A stretch of 64,000 nt of DNA, taken from assembly GCF_016862955.1 (NCBI RefSeq), contig NZ_BONY01000007.1:62001-126000 (forward strand), in the 5' to 3' direction. The DNA comes from Rhizocola hellebori (GTDB taxonomy: Bacteria; Actinomycetota; Actinomycetes; Mycobacteriales; Micromonosporaceae). Shown piece after piece: positions 33,910-43,166 of this stretch. A program made the translations under genes and the position numbers. The notes under the pieces were generated by a model, which was not told the origin of the DNA, made no database searches, and was given only the letters and a program-made list of their open reading frames with translations. Each line of letters starts with the position of its first letter. The first letter of the stretch is position 1.

Positions 33910-34475
33910 GCGGGCGGCACTAGATCGAAGTCGTCGGGAACCTGGAAGCCGAGCGCCTGGCGACAATACTCGATCCATTGTGGACTCACGTCGGCGAAGA
34001 CGACGTCCTCGCCGAGCCAGATGGAGCGGGACACGGTGTGATCGTCGTGCACGTAAACGATCGTGTCGTCGGTCAGATCGGTGGCGGAGTCCGACCACAT
34101 GGGTGCCGCGCGTAGCTCACCTAGCGTGTATGCCTTGCAGTAGGGGCGCCAGACGTGCGCCTCTTTGGACGCCGGATCGGCGAGCTCCTCCGCGTCGCGC
34201 AGGATCCGCGCCGCGTCCAGGTGGCCCGCCGCGAGCGCGATCTGATACGGCGTGCGACCGTCAGAACCCTTCGCGGTGGGATCAGCGCCACGATGGAGCA
34301 GCATGCTCACCATCGCGACGTTGCCGCACCCTGCCGCCCAGTCCAGGGCGCTCCAGTCGTCACCGTCGCGAGCAGACAGCGTGGCGCCTTCATCGAGGGC
34401 AGCAGAGACGCCGTCGATGTCGCCCGCCTTACTGGACAAAAGCAACGCATCGGTCGCCGAGTCCGGTGCTGTCAT
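33888..34475 (-). CDS. Ankyrin-repeat protein
   Basis: A 195-aa protein from ATG 34475, with GGAGGAG five bases upstream. Residues about 10-105 contain three ankyrin units (DWSALDWAAGCGNVAMVSMLL, SDGRTPYQIALAAGHLDAARIL). The last 90 aa form a separate domain with YCKAYTLGELRAAPMWSD and VYVHDDHTVSRSIWLGEDVVF, which I do not recognise. It is transcribed towards the radical SAM gene and away from the small peptide operon. Position suggests a partner of one of these, but that is inference. Confidence 0.75.
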   Translation of the reverse strand: MTAPDSATDALLLSSKAGDIDGVSAALDEGATLSARDGDDWSALDWAAGCGNVAMVSMLLHRGADPTAKGSDGRTPYQIALAAGHLDAARILRDAEELADPASKEAHVWRPYCKAYTLGELRAAPMWSDSATDLTDDTIVYVHDDHTVSRSIWLGEDVVFADVSPQWIEYCRQALGFQVPDDFDLVPPAQSIGSS

Positions 34476-34665
34476 GATCGTCTCCTCCACCCTTCAAGGT
34501 CGCGAACCCGCACCCTTTCCCGATTGAATTGCCTGGTCGTGATGCGGGTGTGGGAAAACTAGGCCAACCTATTGACATCCGGTTTTCCGCAAGGTTCCGT
34601 TGACATCGGTGCCGCTGACTATGACGCAGATCGAACCGTCGCGTCAACGTTCCGTCGGGAGGTGC

Positions 34666-34872
34666 ATGGTGGCGAAGGAAAGAACCCGAACCCGGCGCGC
34701 GCGAGTCGAGCCATTCGGTGCAATCGTGACCGACCTGCCCCTGGAACGTCAGCGCGAGCTCTTCCCGCGCACTGCACGCAGCGGGGCCTTCGCGGTCATG
34801 TGGAGCCTGCTGCTGACTCTGTTGGTGGTGCTTGGGGCGCTCGTGGCGTACCACCTGTCGTCGTCGACATAG
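34666..34872 (+). CDS. Small single-pass membrane protein
   Basis: A 68-aa protein from ATG 34666 with GGAGG four bases upstream. The first 40 residues are basic (VAKERTRTRRARVEP) and the rest holds one hydrophobic helix, AFAVMWSLLLTLLVVLGALVAY. It lies 15 bp before the double-glycine peptide gene and shares its promoter region; TTGACA boxes occur at 34572 and 34600. It could be an immunity, anchoring or export helper for that peptide. No family is recognised, and the function is inferred from position only. Confidence 0.65.
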   Translation: MVAKERTRTRRARVEPFGAIVTDLPLERQRELFPRTARSGAFAVMWSLLLTLLVVLGALVAYHLSSST

Positions 34873-34887
34873 GAGGGAGGTGAGAAC

Positions 34888-35004
34888 ATGATCGAAACGC
34901 TCGAAATGAGCGAGAGCGAACTTGCTGCAGTCTTCGGTGGCGAACCCACAATCGGAAATGACACCATCGAAGAGCCCCCGTGCGAGGAAGCCATGGAGAT
35001 GTAG
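34888..35004 (+). CDS. 38-aa peptide with double-glycine leader (RiPP/bacteriocin-like precursor candidate)
   Basis: ATG at 34888 follows a very strong ribosome site (AGGAGGGAGG, seven bases spacing) 15 bp after the membrane-protein gene. The first 18 residues end in SELAAVFGG, the pattern (E-L-x-x-V-x-G-G) of double-glycine leaders that are cut by C39 peptidases. The remaining 20 residues are very acidic and contain one Cys in EEPPCEE and a Met-rich end. A radical SAM gene stands about 1 kb away. No C39 transporter is in the window. It could be a modified-peptide precursor or a signal; this is inferred from leader, ribosome site and context. Confidence 0.6.
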   Translation: MIETLEMSESELAAVFGGEPTIGNDTIEEPPCEEAMEM

Positions 35005-35050
35005 CGCGTCGGTGGCCCGACGCTTGCTGGGCAGGCGCGGGACCGGCTCA

Positions 35051-35081
35051 GGCTCGGCGCCTGGCCACAGCGCGCCGAGCC
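35051..35081 (+). terminator. GC-rich hairpin between peptide gene and arsR-type gene
   Basis: GGCTCGGCGC (35051-35060) pairs perfectly with GCGCCGAGCC (35072-35081) around an 11-nt loop. There is no T-run. It probably ends the small membrane protein-peptide transcript. Confidence 0.5.
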
Positions 35082-35179
35082 GATCGAGGCACGGTCGCGC
35101 ACCACGATGTGAAAGTTGCATCGGATAGGCTGGAGTCGTTCTTTGGGCGATGTCGAGCTTTGGAAGGATCGAAAAGTAG

Positions 35180-35545
35180 ATGGCACGACCAGCGACCGTC
35201 ACCGACGAGCCAGTTGCCCTGTCGGATCGGGAGCTCGTTGCCCGCGTCTTCCGGACCCTCGGTGAGGCCAGGCGCCTTTCGATCGTCGAAATGCTGCTGG
35301 AGCGCGGTGAAATGTCGCAGTCCGACCTTTTCCGCGAGTTGGGCATACCGCAGTCACGCGCCTCTGAGCATCTTCAATGCCTGGTCTGGTGTGGCTTCCT
35401 TGAGGTCGAGCGCCGAGGCAAACGGCTGCACTACCGGATCGCCGACCCGCGCACCAAAACCTTGCTCCACCTGGCATATCAGTTCCTCCGCGAGAACCAG
35501 GCGGCCATCGGCAGCTGTAGAACTCTCGACGCCTTGCCTGACTGA
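35180..35545 (+). CDS. ArsR-family regulator with a CmtR-like CxxxC
   Basis: A 121-aa winged-helix repressor. LGEARRLSIVEMLLERGEM and PQSRASEHLQCLVWCGFLEV are the DNA-binding core. In the recognition helix Cys67 and Cys71 form CxxxC, the arrangement that, with a third Cys near the C-terminus, binds Cd/Pb in mycobacterial CmtR; here Cys113 could be the third ligand. ArsR proteins leave DNA when metal binds. It directly precedes the NRPS gene at 35621 (75 bp) and is the likely local switch for it. Non-metal ligands are also possible. Confidence 0.8.
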   Translation: MARPATVTDEPVALSDRELVARVFRTLGEARRLSIVEMLLERGEMSQSDLFRELGIPQSRASEHLQCLVWCGFLEVERRGKRLHYRIADPRTKTLLHLAYQFLRENQAAIGSCRTLDALPD

Positions 35546-35620
35546 CGCGAGCATCGCTAGCATCGACGAAACCGGTTTTGCGGATGGATCGCGATCGGTT
35601 CACCCGGTGGGGAGCATGTA

Positions 35621-38600
35621 GTGGCCGATGCGGTAGGCGGATGCGATGGCGACGAGATCGCCGAACCGTCTGCACCGCAGCGCCGGCTATGGCTGATTCA
35701 CCAGATCGAACCAGCCCATCCCGCGTACCACATCTGCCTTCCTGTCGCCTTGAACGGCCTGCTTGACCTGCATTCACTGGCGCAGGGCATCCTCGCCGTG
35801 GAGCGCCGCCATCCCGCGTTGCGCGCCCGGTTCTATTTGGACGGAGCCCGGCTGCGGGTGCGATATGCGCCGCCGCTGAAGCGCCGGCCGCATCTGATCG
35901 ACGTCGGATCCGAGGACCTCGACGGAATGCTCAACGATCTAGCCCGCAGGCCGTTCGACCTGGAGACAGGACCGGTTGCCCGCTGGACGCTGTTGCGTGC
36001 CGGCACGTCACGGCACATCCTCGTGCTCGCGGTGCACCACATCGCGTTTGACGGTGCCAGCCTGCCCATCCTGCGAAATGAGCTGCAGGGCTTGACCAAT
36101 GCGATCCGGCGCGGCAGGCCGGTGCCGCCGGGGCCAACGCCCGGCGACGGGGAGCGGCCACGGGCCTGGGCTGAGGCAGATCTTCGATATTGGCGAGAGC
36201 AGCTGGACAGGCCGCCGCCTCCTTTGTCGATTTGGTCGAACGACGCCGAGGACACCGGTTCGGCCATTGTCCAGATCCGCCCGCTCGAAACGCGGCTGGT
36301 GGACGCCATGCGCCGGTTCGGCAAGACCAACGCCACCACCATGTTCATGCTGGTACTCGCGGCGTTGGCGGCCACGCTACGCCGCTACACCGGCCGGCAA
36401 GACCTCGTGATCGGCAGCCCAGTCAGCACCCGGGAAACCGAGCACGAGCTCACCCGCATCGGGCTCATGCTCAACCTGATCGCGCTGCGTCTGCGGACGG
36501 AACCGGAAACGACCTTCGCCGGTCTGGTGAGGTGCTGCCGCGACGTGGTTCTTGAGGCGATCGATCACCGCACAGTCCCGTTCGAAATGATCGTCGATGC
36601 TGTGCGCCCGGAGCGCTCCGAACATGTGTCTCCGTTGTTCCAGGTGCTGTTCGCCTATCAGCAGCCCCCCGAACCGCCGCGCCTGCCCGATGTGGACAGC
36701 ACCCTGTTGCCTTCGCCGACTCTGGCGGCAAAGTACGCCCTGTCGGTCACGGTCACCGAGACCGCCGATCGGGTCGAGCTGGCGCTGGAGGCACCCGCCG
36801 GCCACTGTGGCGAGGCGGAGCTGGCCTGCTTCGCCGACTACCTGACCACGCTGCTGGCGGCGGGCATCGCAGATCCGGACCGGACCATCGATCGTTTGCC
36901 ACTGGCCTTGAGCCCAGGTGGTGGTTCGCTCCCGGCCAGCGATTCGGCGATCGCTGATCCGTCGTGGCTTGGTTTGGCGGCGCTTCTGGACAGGGCGGCC
37001 AACCTGTGGCCCGATGCTATCGCCGTGCACGCTTGCGACGGCCAGCTGTCCTACGCGCAGCTGAACCGGCGCGCTGGGCGTCTGGCAAGTGAGCTGGTGC
37101 GCCGGGGTGCCGGTCCTGAGCAGGTGATCGGTGTGTGCCTGCCCCGCCGCCTCGACCTGATCGTCGCGCTACTCGCCGTCGCCAAGACGGGTGCCGCATT
37201 CCTGCCGCTCGACCCGCGCCAGCCGGAGCAACGACGCGACCTCATCATCGCCGATGCCCACGCGATGCTGGTCATCGGGCGTGATGAACTCGTCGAGCGC
37301 CCGAATTCTTTGCCCCCACGGGCGGTTCACCGCCAAGGGCTGGCGTACATCCTTTACACGTCCGGTTCCACAGGCGAACCGAAAGGCGTGGGGATCACGC
37401 ATGGCAACGTGTCCGGCTTCCTCGGCTGGGCCGCTTCCGAGTTCTCCGACCGTGACCTGAGCGCCACAGTGGCGGTGACCTCGGTGGGGTTCGATCTGTC
37501 GATCTTCGAGATGTTTGCGCCGATGGTCGTCGGCGGCACGGTCGTCCTCGTGGACGGGCCGGAAGGACTGGCCGCACATCCAGGTATCCAAAGGGCGACG
37601 CTTCTCAACACGGTGCCGTCCGTGGCGGAGGTACTGCTGGACGCCGACTGCCTGCCAGCCGCGCTGAGTGCGGTGAACCTCGCGGGGGAGCCGCTGCCGC
37701 GCGATCTTGTCGATCGGTTGCTGGGGCGAATGCCGCGAGTGCAGGTACGTAACCTCTACGGCCCCTCGGAGGCCACCACCTATGTGACATCCTCGTCGCT
37801 GCGAGACGGCCGAAGGCAGCCCTCGATCGGGCGGGCTGTGGCCGGCGCGCAGGTGTGGCTCGTGGACGGTGAGGCAAGACCCGAGCCGATCGGGATCAGC
37901 GGGCGGCTGTTGCTTGGCGGGCCTCCGCTGGCGCGTGGTTACGTGAACCAGGCTGGCCTGACCGCCGAGGCGTTCCGGCCCGACGGGCTGAGCGGGCGGA
38001 CAGGCGCACGCCTTTACGACACAGGCGACTTGGCTCGGCTTGACTTCGATGGGCAACTGCGTTTCCTCGGCAGGGCTGATCAGCAGATCAAATTGCGGGG
38101 AGTCCGCATCGAGCTGGAAGAGATCGAGGTCCGGCTGCGCGCGCATGACGATGTGCGCGATGCGGCTGTAGTGGTGGTGCGCCAAGGGGAAAGGACCGCA
38201 CCGCGCCTGGTCGCGTTCGTGTGCCCCGCCGGTGCCCGGCCGGTGAGCACCGACGAGCTGGTGGCCCATCTGCGTCGGTGGCTACCGGAGGTGATGGTGC
38301 CGTCAGGGTGGGCAGTGCTCGACGACCTGCCGCGCAACGCCAACGGCAAGCTGGACCGACACTTGCTGGCCCGGACAGCGGCATCGGTGAGCCCGGTGCG
38401 GTCGTCCCAGGTACCCCCAGAAACGGTCATGGAAAAAATGGTGGCGGAAGTGTGGTCAGAGGTTCTCGGCCACACCGACATCGGCGTTCACGATCTGTTC
38501 TTTGACATCGGCGGCAACTCGCTGCAGCTGATCTACCTGCACCACCGGTTGCGCGACATCGCGGGCGAGCGGCTGCACATTGTCGATCTGTTCCGCTGGC

Positions 38601-38743
38601 CAACCGTGGCCACGCTGGCCGCACACATTGAGCGGCTGCGATCCGACGTGCAACTGACCGATATGGCCGCCGCGCGGGGAGCGGCTCGCGGTGCCGCACG
38701 GCGTGCGCGGGCACTGGGGGAGGTGGTCGATGCCCGGCGCTAG
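35621..38743 (+). CDS. NRPS: C-A(Ala)-PCP
   Basis: A 1040-aa synthetase from GTG 35621 with GGTGGGGAG upstream. The condensation domain (about 15-430) keeps HHIAFDG (His139, His140, Asp144). The adenylation domain (about 445-920) has YTSGSTGEPKG and GRADQQIKLRG. Its ten pocket residues read D-L-F-N-N-A-L-T-Y-K, a code I know as alanine-specific. The carrier domain (about 930-1005) has FFDIGGNSLQL with the phosphopantetheine Ser. The gene overlaps the PKS start by 14 bp, so Ala is probably passed to the ketosynthase. Substrate prediction is by eye. Confidence 0.9.
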   Translation: MADAVGGCDGDEIAEPSAPQRRLWLIHQIEPAHPAYHICLPVALNGLLDLHSLAQGILAVERRHPALRARFYLDGARLRVRYAPPLKRRPHLIDVGSEDLDGMLNDLARRPFDLETGPVARWTLLRAGTSRHILVLAVHHIAFDGASLPILRNELQGLTNAIRRGRPVPPGPTPGDGERPRAWAEADLRYWREQLDRPPPPLSIWSNDAEDTGSAIVQIRPLETRLVDAMRRFGKTNATTMFMLVLAALAATLRRYTGRQDLVIGSPVSTRETEHELTRIGLMLNLIALRLRTEPETTFAGLVRCCRDVVLEAIDHRTVPFEMIVDAVRPERSEHVSPLFQVLFAYQQPPEPPRLPDVDSTLLPSPTLAAKYALSVTVTETADRVELALEAPAGHCGEAELACFADYLTTLLAAGIADPDRTIDRLPLALSPGGGSLPASDSAIADPSWLGLAALLDRAANLWPDAIAVHACDGQLSYAQLNRRAGRLASELVRRGAGPEQVIGVCLPRRLDLIVALLAVAKTGAAFLPLDPRQPEQRRDLIIADAHAMLVIGRDELVERPNSLPPRAVHRQGLAYILYTSGSTGEPKGVGITHGNVSGFLGWAASEFSDRDLSATVAVTSVGFDLSIFEMFAPMVVGGTVVLVDGPEGLAAHPGIQRATLLNTVPSVAEVLLDADCLPAALSAVNLAGEPLPRDLVDRLLGRMPRVQVRNLYGPSEATTYVTSSSLRDGRRQPSIGRAVAGAQVWLVDGEARPEPIGISGRLLLGGPPLARGYVNQAGLTAEAFRPDGLSGRTGARLYDTGDLARLDFDGQLRFLGRADQQIKLRGVRIELEEIEVRLRAHDDVRDAAVVVVRQGERTAPRLVAFVCPAGARPVSTDELVAHLRRWLPEVMVPSGWAVLDDLPRNANGKLDRHLLARTAASVSPVRSSQVPPETVMEKMVAEVWSEVLGHTDIGVHDLFFDIGGNSLQLIYLHHRLRDIAGERLHIVDLFRWPTVATLAAHIERLRSDVQLTDMAAARGAARGAARRARALGEVVDARR

Positions 38744-41700
38744 CGAGCCGATTGCCATCATCTCGATGGCCGGACGATTCCCCGGTGCGTCCACTGTGGA
38801 CGAATACTGGGACAACCTATGCGCGGGCATCGAGTCGATCGCCCATTTCACGCGTGTGGGCGCCGGACCAGGATTTGTCGGCGCTGAGGGAGTGGTAGAC
38901 GGATACGACCTTTTTGACGCCGGATTCTTCGGGTACTCTCCGCGCGAGGCCCAGATCCTCGATCCGCAGCATCGCCTTTGCCTCGAGACGGCTTGGCAAG
39001 CGTTTGACACAGCGGGCTACGACCCAGCGGCAATCGGCGCGCCGGTTGGCGTCTACCTGAGCACGAGCATGAGCTCCTATCTCATCCGCAACCTGTTGCC
39101 CGACAGAGACCTGGTCGACCTGCTCGGGGGCTTTTCCCTGCTGACCCACAACGACAAGGACTTCCTGGCCAGCACCGTGTCCTACAAGCTGGGCCTAACC
39201 GGGCCGAGCATGGCCGTCGGCACGGCGTGCTCGTCGTCATTGGTGGCGGTGCATCTGGCTGTGCAGGCATTACACGCCGGTGAGTGCGACATGGCGTTGG
39301 CCGGTGGGGTGTCGCTTCAGGTGCCCTCGCCGCAGGGTTACACGTACCGAGAAGACGGCATCTACTCTCGCGATGGGCACTGCCGGCCGTTCGGCGCTGG
39401 AGGGTTCGGCACCGTCGGCGGCAGCGGTGTCGGCGTGGTGCTGCTCAAGCGGTGGGCGGACGCCCTGCGTGACGGGGATCATGTGCACGCCTTGGTTCTC
39501 GGGTCTGCGGTCAACAACGATGGTGCAGCGAAGATGGGATACACCGCGCCGGGGGTGGACGGCCAGACCGAGGTCATCGCCGAAGCGCAGGCGGTGGCCG
39601 GGATCACGGCGGATCAGGTCGGCTACATCGAGGCACACGGCACTGGCACCCAGTTGGGCGATGCCATCGAGATCCAGGCGCTGACACGAGCGTTCCGGCG
39701 GGACACCGATCGGCGAGGGTTCTGTCTGGTCGGTGGGGTCAAAGGAAACATTGGCCATCTGGACGCCGCGGCCGGGATCGCCGGTCTCATCAAGGCGGCG
39801 TTGACAGTCGAGCGCAGCATGGTCCCCGCGAGCCTTTACTGCGATCCACCCAACGAGCACCTAGGACTGGCGGACACGCCGTTCACGCTTTCCGCGGCCA
39901 CGGTTCCTTGGCCAGACGACGGCCGGCCACGCATCGCCGGGGTAAGTGCGTTCGGCATCGGCGGTTCGAACGCGCACGTCGTGCTGGGACAGGCGCCCGC
40001 GGTTTCGCGATCTGACAACGAATCCCATGTGTTGGTGCTGTCGGCCCACAACGAGTCCACGTTGGACGCTGCGGCAGCCGATTTGGCGCGCTTTCTGCGA
40101 GCGAAGTCACCCAATCTGGCCGGGGTTGCCGCCACACTCGCTGGCAGGCGGCGCTATCCACATCGGCTGGCCGTCAAGGCACGCGACGCAGCGGAAGCCG
40201 CGGACGCGTTGGAAGCCGGTGTCCACACCGACATCGATTGGAACGGCTACCGCGCGCCGCAGGGCGCCCATCGGGTTCCCGTCCCTGCGTATCCGTTCAG
40301 CCGGCGACGATTCTGGGTGGACGCACCCGAGGGCGCTTCGTTCGACGTCGCCACACCAGCCCACGAACATGAGCCGTGGGCGGCCGACCTGGACCGGCTG
40401 TGCGGCGCGCTCGCCCTGGACTACCTGCGCGCCTGTGCAGTGGACACCTCGCCCGACGCCACACACACGCTGGCGGACTTGACCTCCCGGCTTGGTGTGC
40501 TGCCGGTGTTCCACCGTTTCGTGGACTACCTCATGTCCATCTTGGTGGAAGACGGCGTCGCGACCGTCGAGGGCGACCACCTACGGTTCAACGACGTCAC
40601 GGTCGGTGAATCCGGGCGGCTGGCTCAGGAGATCGTCGAGCATCATCCGGCACAGCGAGGGCTGGTCGAGCTGCTGACCTATTGTGCAGCAAGCTATCCA
40701 AAAGCATTGACGAAACCGGGAGAGGCGCTTTCGGTTCTGTATCCAGGTGGTCGCGGCGACCTGCTTTCCGATTTTCTGGGTACCGAACCGGCCGCGCCCG
40801 ATGACGTCGACGTCGCGATGAACCTGCTGAGCCGCGCCGCGCTAGGCCTTGCCGACCAGCTGGGGCGTCCGCTGCGGGTGCTGGAGGTCGGGGCCGGCGG
40901 CGGGAGGCTGACCTGGAACCTGAGCCAACTGCTCGCCGACCGCGCCGACTACCTGGCTACCGACATAGGGCCGCTGTTCGTCGAGCACCTACGCGAGGAG
41001 TCCGCTCGGCGCGGGCAGGCGATACGGACAGGGCAACTGGACGTCTCCCGCGATCCTATGACACAGGGGTACCGGCCTGCGTCCTACGACCTGATCGTCG
41101 GTCTTGACGTAGTGCACGCGACATCCGATGTGCGCGCATCCCTTTCGCACCTGACCGCATTGCTCGCTCCGGGCGGGCAGCTGGGCATCTTGGAGACAAC
41201 CGCGCGGCACCGATGGCTGTCAATGGTGTGGGGTTTGTCGGACGGGTGGTGGAACTTCACCGACGATCTACGGCACAAGACGCCACTGCTGGACGCCGAG
41301 GAATGGGCCAAAGCGGTGACCGGGCTGGGCGGGTGCGAATGGACTGTCACCTCGGCTCCACGCCGCGGCGCGGCACTGATTCTGGGGCGAGGCAGCACCA
41401 CCCAGGACCTGATCGACAGCCTGCCCGGTAAGGAACCCGATCCAGCGCGCTGGTGCTATCTGCCCGGGTGGCGGCGCGTCGCCCTGCAGGCGACCACCTG
41501 GTTGCCACACCACTGTCTCGTGCTTGCCGCGGGCCCGATCGGCGAGGCGACCGCTGAACGGTTACGCGCCCGCGGCACGCAGGTGACAGTCCTGCGGCCG
41601 GGCGACCAAGTCGTTGTCGCGGACGCTGACGCCGTTGCGGCGCTGTGGGCCGTCGACGGTGCCGAGCCGTCAGATCAGAACCTCGGCCTTTTCGCCGCGC

Positions 41701-43163
41701 TCGACGTCGCCCAAGCCCTGGGCAACCGCGGCCGGCAGACGCCGACACGTCTGCTGATCGGCACTCAAGGCGCACAGGACGTGACCGGCGGCGACCTCAC
41801 CCGGCCGGCGCAGGCCACTGCTCTGGCCGCTGCCAAGGTGATCCCGCGTGAATACTCATGGGTGACATGTGTGGCGGTCGACGTGGACAGCGGACCAGAC
41901 ACCGTGGATCGGCTGGTGGCCGAGCTGCTGGGTGACGCCTCCGAGCCAATGGTCGCCTACCGGCGTGGGCGCCGGTGGGCGCCGACCGTGGAACCGTCGC
42001 CGCTTCCAGCCATCACCGGACCTGTACCGGGACTGCGCCCCGGCGGTGTCTACTTGATCTGCGGTGGGCTGGGTGGGCTCGGGGCTGCGCTGGCCGAACA
42101 CCTGGCCGCCCTGCCCGCGACCGTCGTGCTCACACGGCGCGGTGCGCTGGCCGATGCGGATTACGCTCTGGCGCAACGGCTAGGCACCGCCGGTGGCACA
42201 GTCGTGGTGGAGCAGGCGGACATCACCGACGCGACGCGGATGCGCGAGGTGGTGGAAAGCTGCGTGGCGCGCTTCGGCCCGATCACCGGAGTCATCCACG
42301 CCGCCGGTGTGCCTGACACGGCAGGGATGATCCAGCGCCGGACCCATGCGGACACCGAGGCGGCGATCGCGGCGAAGGTGGCCGGAACCCTCAACCTCGC
42401 TGCCGCATTGCGCGATCATCGCCCTGAGTTCGTGTTGCTCTGCTCGTCGATCGGCACCGTCCTGCACAAGCTGAAGTTCGGTGAGGTGGGATACGTTGCC
42501 GGGCACGAGTTCCTGCAAGCCTACGCGGCACATCGATGGCCCGATGAGACGGCGGTGCTGGCCGTCGCGTGGACTGACTGGCTCGAAGGCGGCATGTGGG
42601 CGCGTGCTCAGCAGGATCTGTCGCAGCGTTATGCGCTGGACGGCAATGGTCTGGTACGACCGGACACCGATCTGTTGCGGGGCATCACCACGGCGGAGGG
42701 GGTGGAGATCTTCCGCCGGGTGCTCACGCACCGCCCGGGCCCGGTGGTCATCGTGTCCACGCAGCGTATGGATCGACTGTTGGCCGTCCACGACGCCTAC
42801 ACCACCGACGCCCACGCCAAAATAGTTGAGCAGCTCACCGCGGCTGGCGACGGCCGCCGCCGGTCCGACCTGGGCACCGACTACGCACCAGCGGTCACCC
42901 CGAGCCAGCGACTGGTCGTCACGATCTGGGGCGAGCTGCTCGGCATCGAGGACATCGGGGTCGATGACGACTTCTTCTCAGCGGGCGGGGATTCGCTCAT
43001 AGCCCTGCGCATGCTTGCCCGGGTCCAGGAGCAGACCGGTGTCGAGATCCCCATTTCCTCGTTGTTCGCTCATCCCACGGTCCGCACCCTGGCCGACGCC
43101 GTCGACGCGAGCGCCGGGTCGGCGGTCGTCGTCATCGGTGATCACGAGGAGGTAGTGCTGTGA
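38730..43163 (+). CDS. AT-less type I PKS: KS-MT-KR-ACP
   Basis: A 1477-aa module from ATG 38730, with GGGGGAGG upstream. The ketosynthase (1-425) has Cys167 in GTACSSSL, EAHGTGT and KGNIGHL, all intact. The KS-AT linker is followed almost at once by the post-AT segment VPAYPFSRRRFW; no acyltransferase domain lies between. A C-methyltransferase (about 600-900, LEVGAGGGRLTWNL), a ketoreductase (GGLGGLG, catalytic Ser and Tyr in LLCSSIG and GYVAGHEF, with the usual Asn replaced by His) and an ACP (AGGDSLIAL) follow. Malonyl loading must come from an AT in trans. The module would add a methylated beta-hydroxy C2 unit, probably after Ala. Confidence 0.88.
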   Translation: MPGASEPIAIISMAGRFPGASTVDEYWDNLCAGIESIAHFTRVGAGPGFVGAEGVVDGYDLFDAGFFGYSPREAQILDPQHRLCLETAWQAFDTAGYDPAAIGAPVGVYLSTSMSSYLIRNLLPDRDLVDLLGGFSLLTHNDKDFLASTVSYKLGLTGPSMAVGTACSSSLVAVHLAVQALHAGECDMALAGGVSLQVPSPQGYTYREDGIYSRDGHCRPFGAGGFGTVGGSGVGVVLLKRWADALRDGDHVHALVLGSAVNNDGAAKMGYTAPGVDGQTEVIAEAQAVAGITADQVGYIEAHGTGTQLGDAIEIQALTRAFRRDTDRRGFCLVGGVKGNIGHLDAAAGIAGLIKAALTVERSMVPASLYCDPPNEHLGLADTPFTLSAATVPWPDDGRPRIAGVSAFGIGGSNAHVVLGQAPAVSRSDNESHVLVLSAHNESTLDAAAADLARFLRAKSPNLAGVAATLAGRRRYPHRLAVKARDAAEAADALEAGVHTDIDWNGYRAPQGAHRVPVPAYPFSRRRFWVDAPEGASFDVATPAHEHEPWAADLDRLCGALALDYLRACAVDTSPDATHTLADLTSRLGVLPVFHRFVDYLMSILVEDGVATVEGDHLRFNDVTVGESGRLAQEIVEHHPAQRGLVELLTYCAASYPKALTKPGEALSVLYPGGRGDLLSDFLGTEPAAPDDVDVAMNLLSRAALGLADQLGRPLRVLEVGAGGGRLTWNLSQLLADRADYLATDIGPLFVEHLREESARRGQAIRTGQLDVSRDPMTQGYRPASYDLIVGLDVVHATSDVRASLSHLTALLAPGGQLGILETTARHRWLSMVWGLSDGWWNFTDDLRHKTPLLDAEEWAKAVTGLGGCEWTVTSAPRRGAALILGRGSTTQDLIDSLPGKEPDPARWCYLPGWRRVALQATTWLPHHCLVLAAGPIGEATAERLRARGTQVTVLRPGDQVVVADADAVAALWAVDGAEPSDQNLGLFAALDVAQALGNRGRQTPTRLLIGTQGAQDVTGGDLTRPAQATALAAAKVIPREYSWVTCVAVDVDSGPDTVDRLVAELLGDASEPMVAYRRGRRWAPTVEPSPLPAITGPVPGLRPGGVYLICGGLGGLGAALAEHLAALPATVVLTRRGALADADYALAQRLGTAGGTVVVEQADITDATRMREVVESCVARFGPITGVIHAAGVPDTAGMIQRRTHADTEAAIAAKVAGTLNLAAALRDHRPEFVLLCSSIGTVLHKLKFGEVGYVAGHEFLQAYAAHRWPDETAVLAVAWTDWLEGGMWARAQQDLSQRYALDGNGLVRPDTDLLRGITTAEGVEIFRRVLTHRPGPVVIVSTQRMDRLLAVHDAYTTDAHAKIVEQLTAAGDGRRRSDLGTDYAPAVTPSQRLVVTIWGELLGIEDIGVDDDFFSAGGDSLIALRMLARVQEQTGVEIPISSLFAHPTVRTLADAVDASAGSAVVVIGDHEEVVL

Positions 43164-43166
43164 GGG

